From assembly GCA_002685535.1 (NCBI GenBank), contig NYXK01000232.1:1-64000 (forward strand): a stretch of 64,000 nt of DNA, read 5' to 3'. Below the pieces are notes generated by a model. The model had not been told where the DNA came from. It saw nothing but the letters and a program-made list of their open reading frames with translations, and did not search any database. The number at the start of each line of letters is the position of its first letter. Position 1 is the stretch's first letter. The position numbers and the translations under genes were made by a program. The DNA is from Deltaproteobacteria bacterium (GTDB lineage Bacteria > SAR324 > NAC60-12). Shown in pieces: positions 42,745 through 53,252 of this stretch.

Positions 42745-45700
42745 TTATAAGATCTCCTCTTCAGTATCAGTATCATCATCAGCAGCAAACGCGGTAGAGC
42801 CATGACCAATGCTTCCCTGATTTGAGCCAGCAACGACTTCAGCAAAGCCGCCACGAGGAGCGCTCGAGCTATCTCTAGCAGCCAGTCCACCACGATCTCT
42901 GCTAGCCTCCTGGGAGGATTTCGAGACATAGTAAGCAGTACCTCCACCAGTATTGCCCATAGCCTTTGGCGTATACCGAGGTGTAGGGATGAGTCCAGCG
43001 ACAGGTCCCCTATTATCACCATTCGACGAACCCCCAGCACTACCGCTACGACCGTGATTGCCCAGACGAATGACTCCAAAGCTTCCTCCTGTGCCACTTG
43101 CATATGGTGGTCCGTATGGCGAGACATATCGAATAGGATCAGGCCCATCAAGGTTATAGGTACCAGAGACAACAGAGGCGACAGAAGCATATGGAGAAAT
43201 GTATGGCGCTGGAGGTTGGGAAAAGCCTCTCTGGTTATTTCCAACGGGGCCAGATTCGGTGAAGGGAGAATTTCTGCAAATATTGTTTCCGCCGGCATTT
43301 CCCGCGAAAGCATTGCTTTGCATTGTCCGTGGAGCTATGCGACGAGAGGCTCCTCCACCAAGATGTTCTGTAGGTGGAGGAGCAATGTTTTGGGTCGTAG
43401 CTGAAGACTTGTATGGAGATATGTATTGGCTTGGGTTGATAGCATTGGTGATGATGGCGTTGACTGCAGTCTTTACTTCGGCAGGTGCGAGATGGCCGAC
43501 AGGAAGATAGTCGCCATCAGAGCCTTGGAGAGGACCAACGGGAGAAGTAGCATTGTTCGAAGCTTCCGGAACACGGGTTACGCATGTACAGCAGAGGGAG
43601 CTGCTGGCAGCCTCCCGAAGGCGTCGGACTGCGAGAGGGTTGTTTAGTTCGGCGGCGGCTCGTGCGGCGGCAGAGCGCGGAGAAAGAGGGGGAGCAGGTA
43701 CTTCGAATGAAAACGGAGGTCGGGGACCATAGTCGTTCGGAATTTGGTTGCTGTAGACACCTGTACCCCAGATATCGTCGGCTCTACGCTTCGCCATATT
43801 CCACTTCCACTATGAAAAGTGCAATCAGTATTTGATCAGTAGCTCAGATGCAAGATAGACAATGACTTGGACCGAATAGAAAGCGTTGAAAAGGAAACTT
43901 ACGAATTTCTTGGCCTTGTTGACTCGCTTTGGCCACTGCGAAGGCATAATGGCAATTTCCAAAACATCCTCGGCTTTCTGCCAGACAACCACAAAAGGTC
44001 CATGATTAACAGCCCCTTCCACCTCGTTCGCAAGAGCGTCTGTCAATTCAGCGGCAGAAAGCTCTTTACGATGAGACTTGACGTCTCCCTTCTCCTTCAC
44101 TGGTACAGCAAGGGCATGATCGCTGGCAGTGCCGGCGTCGCCAATGCTTGAGGCTGCGAAAGTGTTATTATTATCGCTATCAAGATGGATGGTAGAATTA
44201 GCGCTGAGAATGGACTCGCCGGCTGATTTTCCAGTATCTGAAAGAATGGTGTTATTGATTGGTCTCTTGATCTTGGAGCAAGTATACATGAATGTACGGA
44301 AGTCGATGACCAATTCAGTGGTCGCTTGCTCGTTAACTACCTTGGCAGGCTGGACGTGAACAGCATCCGCAAATGATATATCGACCATGGCCTCGTCAAT
44401 CAAAGTGTCGACATCCATGGATATATCAGCGATAGCCTGGTCGATCAACGTTTCAACTTCTGGCAGCTCTACTATGCTGTCGTCTGGAGCTGCAGCTTCA
44501 ACAGTACTCTTTTCAGAGAGAGTAGCACTGTTGACCGAGTCGGCCTTTGGTACTTCGTCGACCAGCGAGCTTCCATTGATGTCCTCAACTGTCAAACTAG
44601 ACCGTGTCGAGGCGGTGGCTTGAGCCTGTTGTGTTGAGATCTGGGTAGCCAGCTGACTGGCAGCAAATTTAAACTTGTCGTAGAACTTGTCCTTGGCAGC
44701 AGTATCGATATGGTCGTGTGGCTTCTCGATCAAAAGAGTCTTCAAGCTGGTGAAGTGGCAAATACGAGCATACTGATCTCCATCAGTCATAAGACCTGCG
44801 CCGTGAATGCCAAGCTTCTGAATCTTAGCCAAGTCGTCCTTGATGAAGGGCATCCTCTCAATGAAATCAGGATCGACGCCCCAGAGGTGCAACGCATCGA
44901 GGCTGAAGTTGAAATACTTTGGCTTGCCATCAACAGCACCGAAAGCCAGCTTGTAGAATCTCTTCGCGACTTCACGGGCCTCATGATTGACGCGCAAGAG
45001 AACAGGTCTCTTCCCTCCAAATCCTTGAGTGGTATAGATATCCGATCCGGCACACTTAACGTAGGCTCCACTGTGCTGATAGATGGCCACGACACGGGAC
45101 TCTTGTGGTAGAGCGTACTCCCAGATCTTTTCTCGGATATTGTCTGGAAGCTCGAGGAAGTCTTCAAACAGCATCGGGCAGGAGGCTTCCTTCTTGATAA
45201 CGAAGGGTATGGCGTATGGGCAAGGGTTGATCTTCTTTCTGAGCCGCTCTGGAGCCATATCTCTGTTCAGAGCATGGAAAGCCTTGAAGTTATTGGCCAT
45301 CCTCGATCCGTCGAGATCGTTCCAGAGGAACCATGGGTCGAAAGCTAGGGAGACGCGTTAGATCTGATCAATGATGGATCGGAATGTATATACCGTTCCA
45401 TCCTTCTGAATCCTCCGACTCGTAATCTTCGTCATCATACTCGTCCTTGTACTCTTCATCGTAGTCCTCATAGTCGTCGTATCCGTCCCAGTCTTCTTCA
45501 TACCCCTCGTCGCCCTCATATCCCTCCTCATCTTCGTCATAGTCATACCCTTCGTCATCCCCTTCGTCATCCCCATCCTCGCCCTCATCATCTTCGTACT
45601 GACCTTCACCTTCGTATTCAACATAGTCAGAGATGGTCACTCTCTTGCTCATCCTGCCCATCTTGTCATCTGGGGAGGAATCAGGGGTTCCTGATGATCC

Positions 45701-45922
45701 TCCTTGTGGAGCAGCCATTGCAGACTTCAACGTGGCAGCTTTCATTGATTCACCCTCTGTAGGATCAGTCAGATGGTCTGAGGATGCAAGATCGTAGATC
45801 TTTGTCGTTGTCAAAGCTGATCTCCTGGTTGTTCCAGGTGGCGATTTCATTGAAGGCTTCGATCCAGGGTTCGTCTCTGACACAGTGGCCGAAACCTCTT
45901 TTCTCGAAGCTGTGATCATCAT
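42745..45922 (-). CDS. Large 2EXR-domain protein with acidic Tyr/Asp/Glu-rich N-terminus
   Basis: Three exons (45922-45394, 45344-43903, 43809-42745) join in frame to 1011 aa. Splicing restores the strings SEGWN-AFDPWFLWNDLDG and KAKKF-WKWNMAKRRADDIWG. From about residue 95 a 70-residue run is almost only Asp, Glu, Tyr and Gly (YDDYEDYDEEYKDEYDDEDY). The 2EXR domain follows (FEDFLELPDNIREKIWEYAL, PVLLRVNHEAREVAKRFYKL, AFGAVDGKPKYFNFSLDAL), then a Thr/Ser/Asp-rich region and a Gly/Pro/Ser-rich tail with repeated YISPY and YVSPY motifs. The start at MMITASRKEV is tentative because no ATG lies further upstream in the open frame. Function unknown. Confidence 0.8.
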
Positions 45923-46423
45923 CTGACGTGATTGTTGTAGTTGTAATCTCCAGGTGATGAAGGACTTGAGGTTTCGTTTACGCCACGAAAAGACCCTACT
46001 TGAAGCTACGGTGGTGGTCTCGCTTGTTTCGATCTCGTTTCCATTGTTGATGCCTAGCGAGATTTTGCGCACCCAGGGGCGCTAGTAAATTCAAGCTAGA
46101 TCTCAACGCTCACACTCACGAATAGAACAAGCCAAATTAAGGTTGCAAAGAGTACCCATCATTTGGGTAGTCATTACTATGACTTCCTCGCTCAGCCAAG
46201 CTCGACAGTCTAGCAGGAAACGTTTGGCCACTGAGGTGTCACCATTGTACAGACATTGTATTATACATCATCTAACCTCGTTGGGTTGCTTCAATACTAC
46301 ATTGAGACAAGGTTCATGAGGTGGATCGATACAGAGAGAAGCCAGATTTTGGTATTATCTTATCAGTCAACCATGACCTTGCAGCTGCAAGTGAAGGAGA
46401 TGCATAATGGTAAAGAATCTCAT
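45923..46423. other. Intergenic, no gene seen
   Basis: This is the 5' flank of the large 2EXR gene. An in-frame open stretch continues to about 46072 without an ATG and could be a 5' UTR or a missed first exon. Confidence 0.45.
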
Positions 46424-46865
46424 TCAAACCTGTAGATCAGCAGCCGCAGAAAGTGCAGCATCATATGCCGCATTCAACTCTGCAGCTTTGTCCTCCGCAT
46501 CCTTGGTTCTGGCATCTCTCCAACGTCTGCGACACTCCCCCACGCTGAAATCGGCCAGATCCTTCTCTGGGAGACGACACTTGAACGCTGGACTGTAGAT
46601 ACCTTGTCCGTTCATAACTTTCAACCTAATACCTGTCCTTGAGTTCCTCCAGATACCCTTCATGTTATCTCCGAACAAGGTATTCGCTCTATCATTATCC
46701 TCGAACTCGTACTTGAAAGGTATGTGGTAGTCGGATAACATGACCAAAGCCTGAAGGTTGAGAAAATGCTTGAACCAGGCGTCATTCTCTCGTTCGCTGG
46801 TGTAGGTTTTCAGCCAAGGTTCTACAAGAGCTGGAAAATTGCAAACCTCGACGGGGCCAAAGTTT
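46424..46865 (-). CDS. Hypothetical coding fragment, partial
   Basis: A minus frame open from about 46865 to 46424 reads as protein: NFPALVEPWLKTYTSEREND, AWFKHFLNLQALVMLSDYHI, PFKYEFEDNDRANTLFG, then a charged helix ending ECRRRWRDARTKDAED and an Ala-rich tail. An internal ATG at 46747 would give 107 aa. No family is recognised, and no upstream exon or good acceptor was found. It may be an incomplete gene model or relic. Confidence 0.35.
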
Positions 46866-47687
46866 GCTCTTTAGATGCCGCATATGTAAAGAGATAGAAT
46901 TTTCGATCGGTCAAACTTTCTTGATTCTAGTGATTACGTGTGCGACAATTCGAGGTCGCGATTCCCACCTGCGGTGTCGTCTGATCTAAGTCACTGTCAT
47001 TATCCTGATCCAGCTCCGCGTCTTTAGCATGCTGGTCTAGATAAGCCAGCAGCGTAACTCAGCAGCACGGCAGATAGTTCAGCTTTGCGAAATTGAAGCT
47101 AATCCTTACAAAACTCCAGTGAAGGGTTTTCTTCGGTGTGAGACGAGATGCAAGAACAATGTGCTAGATTTTATGTGAATCACCTTCGACACCTTCACAA
47201 ATCTGCCAGAACAGAGAGACTTTCCAAATACACAAACATTACTCAAATCCGATTGAGATCAAGCAAAGACGGCCTGATTGAAAGTACATATTCACACCAG
47301 CCCGGTCTTTGCAAAGCATGGCCTGAGGCTAGCGCTAAAATGTCTTGAGCTGAGCCAAACAAATACGGGGCATCTTGATTTACCCCACCTTAAACCTTTC
47401 TTCTATTTTTTAATCAATTTCAGAGATTCAAGACTAGGTTCTGTTAATCATAGTGCCTTCTGCGTGCAGTGAATCTCGCAAACTCGTACCGACTTTCGCT
47501 TACTGCCTGCTGCGCAAGCGACTTTTGCAAGCTTGCAAAATTGTAAGCCTCTTATTGAAGTTCATCCGCACAAGGCAACACCGCCCACGGCCAGTTTATA
47601 AGATATTCAAATCTCCCTTCGTAGCTAAAAATTCTTGGAAACCTCCAAAATTATCAATCGTTCGGGTACTTCGCGTCGATATCCATC
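46866..47687. other. Intergenic, no supported gene
   Basis: No domain-bearing frame was seen. The lost 5' third of the methyltransferase gene would be expected here, but I could not recognise it. Confidence 0.45.
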
Positions 47688-48267
47688 ATGTCTACGATAG
47701 CTCAAGCCGGCTCCGATGGCTGCTGTTTCGGTCAAGAGATCCGCAAACTCGCATACGACGGAGCTGTTCAGTCGAATCTCTACGGTTGCGATCCCCGCTC
47801 TGAGTTCTTCAACCTCGGGTACCGTCTCTTTCGTGATCGGGATACTCTGAAGAGTACGTTCATCGAAGCTGATATTTTCGACTCTGAGTCTGCGTTGTTT
47901 GAATTGGCTGGGAAGGTGGATGTTATTTGGAGGGCTTCGTTTTTGCATTTATTTGGGTCTGAGATGCAGGTTGAGGTTTGTAAGAGGTTGGTGGGGTTGT
48001 TGAGTGAGAGGGGAGGAAGTTTGGTATTGGGGAGACAGGTTGGGAATGTGGTTGCGGGGGAATATGTTCAGGTGGTTAATGAGGGAGGTATGGCGTATAG
48101 ACATAATGCGGAGAGCTTTGGGAAGATGTGGGATAGGGTTGGGAAGGAGACGGGGATGAGGTGGAGGGTTGAGTGAATTAGGGGGCTTTGAGTGGTTGAG
48201 TGAGGAGGAGAGGGAAAAGAGGGAGAGGGGTTTAAGAATGTTGAGATTCTCTGTACTGAGAGAATGA
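47688..48267 (+). pseudogene. Truncated, frameshifted SAM methyltransferase
   Basis: The frame from ATG 47688 contains the motif I region GCCFGQEIRKLAYDGA, then NLYGCDPRSEFFNLGYRLFR, FIEADIFDSESALFELAGKV, SLVLGRQVGNVVAGEY and ESFGKMWDRVGKETG. It stops at 48174-48176. In the +1 frame the expected C-terminus continues at once (ELGGFEWLSEEEREKRERG, then LRFSVLRE) to a TGA at 48265, so a one-base indel near 48173 explains the stop. The N-terminal ~90 residues usual for this fungal methyltransferase group, often found in secondary-metabolite clusters, are missing. It is probably a pseudogene. Confidence 0.7.
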
Positions 48268-48430
48268 ACAGTCATTTGATGCGTTCAATTCTTTTAGACG
48301 ACTGAGGTATGATAGATCGTTTTCATTGCTAGACACACGCACAAACACCACACCTTCCCAGCCCCCGAAAGCGCGTTTTCAACTACAAAGAACATGCGTA
48401 CCACTCCACCGATTTCGGAGTAATACCTCC

Positions 48431-49354
48431 TCAAAATCCATCCCCTCGATACCCGGATCCAAGGAGGTAACCAAATCCGTATTCAGGTATCCGCTCCCGC
48501 GGATCCCCTGCCACAGGCACAACATTCCCACCTGTTCCTACACACCATGTGATGGGTTCTCCAGCTCCATACGGGTTCCCAAACCGGTCAGCCTGTGTTG
48601 ATCCTTGCCGTGTTATACCTTGACAATCGGAGCAAGGTACATCGAGATAAATATCATCAATTTGAGGGGCTACCACGTATTGTGAAGTAGGATAGGGGCT
48701 CGAAAGGGTGGTGTAAGCGTTGGAATTGCGAGGTGGGAAGTTGGTGGAGGGCAGAGCAGGAATGCTCATGGGGTGGTCAAGAGGGTAGGCGTACGGAGGT
48801 CTTGCGTAGAGCTGAGCATTTCTCGTGACATTTGGATTCTTGGAAGAATGGCGAGTCGCTGCGTGAGCAGAGCGTCTTCTAGTTGTTGGTTCAGAGTTGT
48901 CGTACTCGGTAGAGTCCTTGCTGGAGGAATAGTGTATGCTGGAATCAGAGTCGTCATCTGAGCTCTCCGTGGTTGATGAGCGGGACCAGTTATTGTGGCG
49001 TCGACGGCGATCTTGGCGGCGCTTTTGGTGGTATTTGGAAGACTGGTTGCGAGATGGCTTGTGGGATTTAGATTCTGCGTTAGGATATTGGATGGACATG
49101 TTTCCCATGGCGATTAAAGCATCTGGAAAGTTGTCAGTACTCATTAAATCCCCAGGTGTATTGACTGGCATACCATTATATCCAAGTTGATAGGCTTGGT
49201 CTTGTTCTGACTGAAATTGCAGCGCAGAAGAATATACTGTAGATACAGATGCGTCCCTGAGAATTTGCGGTTGGTATGCAGGAAGACGGACTGTTGGTTT
49301 GAGGCAGAAGAGCAGAGCCCGGAGGCACAGCATGAGTTTTAAAGCATATTTCAT
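48431..49354 (-). CDS. Hypothetical Ser/Arg-rich protein with N-terminal hydrophobic segment
   Basis: A single ATG-initiated exon encodes 307 aa. The first 20 residues are hydrophobic and basic (MKYALKLMLCLRALLFCL), like a signal peptide or anchor. The middle is highly charged and Ser-rich (HQKRRQDRRRRHNNWSRSST), and the C-terminal 90 residues are Tyr/Pro/Gly-rich with CSDCQGITR. I recognise no family. The length and a clean ATG support a gene, but lack of a domain leaves doubt. Confidence 0.5.
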   Translation of the reverse strand: MKYALKLMLCLRALLFCLKPTVRLPAYQPQILRDASVSTVYSSALQFQSEQDQAYQLGYNGMPVNTPGDLMSTDNFPDALIAMGNMSIQYPNAESKSHKPSRNQSSKYHQKRRQDRRRRHNNWSRSSTTESSDDDSDSSIHYSSSKDSTEYDNSEPTTRRRSAHAATRHSSKNPNVTRNAQLYARPPYAYPLDHPMSIPALPSTNFPPRNSNAYTTLSSPYPTSQYVVAPQIDDIYLDVPCSDCQGITRQGSTQADRFGNPYGAGEPITWCVGTGGNVVPVAGDPRERIPEYGFGYLLGSGYRGDGF

Positions 49355-50248
49355 ATAAGGTAAAAATATCTACGAGGCTAACTAAAGTATACTAGTAATA
49401 AAAGGAGATGTTGAAATGGATGAGATATTGCCGCTTGGTTCCCCGGAATGAAGAATGCTGATGAAAAAGAGGAACACGTCTGAAAGTCATTGAGCTGTTA
49501 AATAGTCCCAACTTGGTGACGACGATGTCACGGATTTTTTGAGATTTTGAATCACTGAATGGGAGGAAAAAGAGATATCCATTCCCACTGCCAGGAAGAA
49601 GATCGTAAGTGATTCACTACGGTTAAAGCGCGAGCGTATCAAAAACCCCATCAGAACCACCAGCGAGCAGGAAAGTATCCTAATTTCTTAACGGTATGGT
49701 ACATCTCTATTCAAAGATACGGCCGTATGCAGTCTCGAGTGTACTTGAGATGTGTCGACCACACAGAACCTTCGCATCAATCACCGCATGCTCCAAAGCG
49801 CCAGTCACTTGACACGGCACACCTTCAACATCGCTCGGAGAGTATCAAGGTCCATATCGTGATATTGCCAAGCAGAAAGTCCTTCAAGACTGCTGCTTTG
49901 TCAAATGGAGGGATTCAGAGGAGATGACATGATTCGTCATTCTAGCACTCCCCTCCAGATTGTCAGAAAGTGTCAGAAACTAGCGTCGGTTGTGGGAACG
50001 TGCAAGAAAGTGAACGTCAGAACTGCGTGTACAGTGATGACAAGGATGCGCATGTATGAAAGTACAATTGAACTGAGATAGAATTTTGGATCATGACCAA
50101 GCATGGGACGGAGAGACAATGTGCCCGTTCCCTGGCAGCTGGTCACTTAATAAATAGCTGCGATGCTTGCGAATCAATGTATCAAACATTCAATTCCTAC
50201 CCGTCCGCTCTGAGAAGTCATAAAGGATTCGAATCTCTCCTCACAGCC
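49355..50248. other. Intergenic between divergent genes, no gene seen
   Basis: No supported coding frame. An open frame continues upstream of the SDR start (50093-50248), but the conserved SDR N-terminus begins at 50249. Confidence 0.5.
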
Positions 50249-51107
50249 ATGACTTCAACCATTGTTCTGATCAGTGGTGCGAATAGAGGAATTGGAAAAG
50301 GTCTTCTTGAGCTCTACCTCGCCAAGCCCAACCACACTGTCATCGCCGCAAACCGCGACCCCGAGAATGCAGCATCAAAAGCACTTGCTAGCCTACCTAC
50401 TGGCTCGGGAAGTCGTCTTATCGTCGTCAAAGTCGATGCATCAATCGATACAGACGCTCTCGCGGCCGTCAACACTCTCACATCTCAAGGCATCGACCAT
50501 ATCGACATCGTGATCGCCAATGCTGGTGTCTCTTACATATGGCCGAAAGTGTCGGATCTGAAGATTGAGGATTTACAGGGCCATTTTGTGCCGAACGTGT
50601 TTGGTGTTGTTTGGTTGTATCAGGCTACTTTGCCGTTGCTATTGGAAGCTGAACAGCCGAAGTTTGCGACCATTGGATCTATCGCAGGATGTCTTGAGGT
50701 GAGTTTACCCTTCCTCGGGGTTATACTAGGTGTTGTTCATGGTGACTGACTAGTGCATAGTAAGGCACAAACCTTGTTTGCGTGGTATACAGAAATGTTT
50801 GTTGACTGCTATTTGTAGGACCCAACCACCGATTCCCAACGCTGCCTACGGAACATCTAAAGCTGCAGTACATTGGCTTACCAAAAGAATGGATGCGGAA
50901 GAGGAGAAGTTGACTGCTTTCGTGATCAATCCAGGCTTCGCCAAGACTGAGCTGGGCAATGCGGGTGCTCAATTCTTTGGTATGCAAGAGGCGATTGTGG
51001 AAGTAGAAGATTCATGCCGCGGAGTGGTGGAGTTGATTGATGTTGCTACCAAAAAGTCGCACGGTGGGAAGTTGTTTGACTTCAAGGACGGACTTTTGCC
51101 TTGGTAG
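50249..51107 (+). CDS. Short-chain dehydrogenase/reductase (sniffer/nor-1-like ketoreductase)
   Basis: Exon 1 is 50249-50698; exon 2 is best placed at 50793-51107, giving 254 aa. The Rossmann motif TIVLISGANRGIGKGLLELY (TGxxxGxG type), IDIVIANAGVS (NAG motif), ATIGSIAG and the catalytic YGTSKAAVHWLTKRM (Tyr-x-x-x-Lys) are present. These enzymes reduce carbonyls with NADPH; substrate unknown. The acceptor at 50791-50792 keeps frame but adds KCLLTAICRTQ, which is not family-like. The stronger-looking acceptor at TTTGTAG is out of frame by one, so either the splice is unusual or there is a small indel. Confidence 0.85.
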
Positions 51108-51385
51108 TCTGGTGTACCATCTGCATCTAAGAAGGAAGTGATGCATCGTAAAGTTGATAGAAGAGTTTGATTGTCTAGATGACATTCAAAAGATGGAGAT
51201 GAAAGAATACAAAAAGGGTCAGATATCAAAAATGACATTGCCAAGTCTCGTGTCTGATTGGCTGAATGATGACCCTTGTCCACGTCCAATGTCCCCTCCC
51301 GTTCTCGGACTTTCAAGCTTCAAAAAGTTCCAGCCCCTCCATCGAAACAACAACATCTTGAACAATTCCTCAGCACCACCTCAAA

Positions 51386-52729
51386 ATGCCTGGAGTAAAG
51401 TCCCCATTCAACTTGCAGACATGTGCTCGTCCAAATATCCTTGCACTGGAACCATATCGCTGCGCAAGAGAGTGAGAATCAATTTCCAATTCGTAGCATT
51501 GATTGAGCACTGACTCACCCCGCAGTGACTACAAAGACGATGGAACGAATATCCTCCTCGATGCCAACGAAAACGCCTTTGGACCAGCTATTCCGCTACC
51601 GATTAGCAAGAATAGGAAGGATACGAGCGATGCGCAAGTTGACCTTTACGGTCTGAACCGGTATCCAGATCCCCACCAGCACCCTTTGAAGCAGCTGCTA
51701 TGCAACCTACGAAATACTCACGCCCACACACCCAAGACCATCACACCCGAGAACCTGTTTGTAGGAGTTGGAAGCGACGAGGCAATTGATGCGCTGCTGC
51801 GCTGTTTCTGCGTGCCTGGAAAAGATAAAATTCTGGTATGTCCGCCGACATATGGAATGTACTCTGTATCTGCGCAAGTGAACGATATTGGACTGGTCAA
51901 AGTCCCCCTCCTCCCTGCTCCAGAATTCGCGGTCGACGTACCGGCAATCACATCTACACTCTCCTCTCCTGAAGCCACGAATATCAAGATCATATATATT
52001 TGCTCGCCGGGTAACCCCACGGGGTCTTTGATCAAGAAGGAGGATTTACAGCAGGTGCTTGAGCATCCAACGTGGAATGGAGTTGTTGTTCTGGATGAGG
52101 CATATATTGACTTTGCGCCGGAAGGTTCGTCACTGGCGGAATGGGTAGCGGAATGGCCGAACCTGGTCGTGATGCAAACACTTTCTAAGGCATTCGGGCT
52201 GGCTGGTATTCGGTTGGGTGCTGCATTTACGTCGCCTCCGATTGCTTCGTTACTGAACAATTTAAAGGCGCCGTATAACATCAGCAACCCAACGAGTGAG
52301 ATTGCTATGTCAGCGTTGTCGCCACAAAATCTACGGATCATGACATCCAAGAAGGAGCAGATTATCGAGCAGAGAGATAGGCTGCTGCAGGAGCTCCCAA
52401 AGATTGAGGGTATAGGGAGATTTCGTGGCGGAACAGCAAGCAATTTCTTGTTGGTCGAGATCCTGGATTCGAAAGGAAATCCTAGCAATGCAACTGCATT
52501 GAAGGTGTACGAGACGCTGGCACAGACTAGAGGTGTAGTGGTTAGATTTAGAGGGAAAGAGCACGGTTGCTTGGGCTGTGTGAGAATCACAGTTGGAACT
52601 AAAGAGGAGGTCACGAGGTTCCTAGAAGAGATAAGGGATGTTCTAAAGCACGTTCACTCACAGTCAGACATTACAAATGGGAGTCTAGAAGAAAAGAAAG
52701 AGAATGAAGCGAATGCGGTGGTTTCATAG
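51386..52729 (+). CDS. HIS5: Histidinol-phosphate aminotransferase
   Basis: Two exons (51386-51471, 51526-52729) join in frame to 429 aa. This PLP enzyme carries out the transamination step of histidine biosynthesis (imidazole acetol phosphate to histidinol phosphate). Seen are the N-terminal FNLQTCARPNILALEPYRCA, DDGTNILLDANENAFGP, YICSPGNPTG, VVLDEAYIDFAP and the PLP-binding TLSKAFGLAGIRLG with Lys250. The C-terminal CVRITVGTKEEVTRFLEEI is also typical. Length and motif order match fungal homologues. The symbol follows budding yeast. No unusual feature beyond G-rich codons in the second half. Confidence 0.96.
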
Positions 52730-53252
52730 AAAAGAGTCCGAAGATAGAGCAATATAAGAGATGATTCCCATTGTCCTTAGTTGGGAGTGTCTTCAACGAC
52801 ATCCAAACATAAAACATTCGAAAATGGATCAGAATTGAATATCCATCTTTCCGATTGATTCCTCCCTTGAGTTAGTTACGCCACATATGCAAGAAGCCGT
52901 GAGATGGACCCTCCAGATATGTGATGTGTGACAAGGCAGACTTCCGTTTGCTCTTCACATGGTTTCACCGTGGTCCGCAACTTTCTATGTAAGCACCTCA
53001 AAACCCACGACGACAAGCAAGATGGACCACCCCTCCCAAAATATTCGCCCGTGGGTTCGATATATCCAATTCGCCTACTTGAACATCACAACTAGACCGT
53101 CAGTCAACTCAAACAAGAAAAAGCACAACCGCCTCGCTTAGCTGCCTATCTTGGAACTCCCTCCCTCCCTCCTTCCCTCAAAAACTCCACAACAGCATTC
53201 ACTCACTTGAACCTCCATCTGTATCGTCTCAAGATCGAATTTCCACCAGAAC
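52730..53252. other. Intergenic, no gene seen
   Basis: This lies between the aminotransferase stop and the zinc-knuckle gene ATG. Pyrimidine-rich sequence (CCCTCCCTCCCTCC near 53160) immediately upstream of 53253 fits a promoter or leader. Confidence 0.55.

Noticed and set aside
51718-52614. A 298-codon minus-strand open frame
   Set aside because: It is antisense to the histidinol-phosphate aminotransferase gene.
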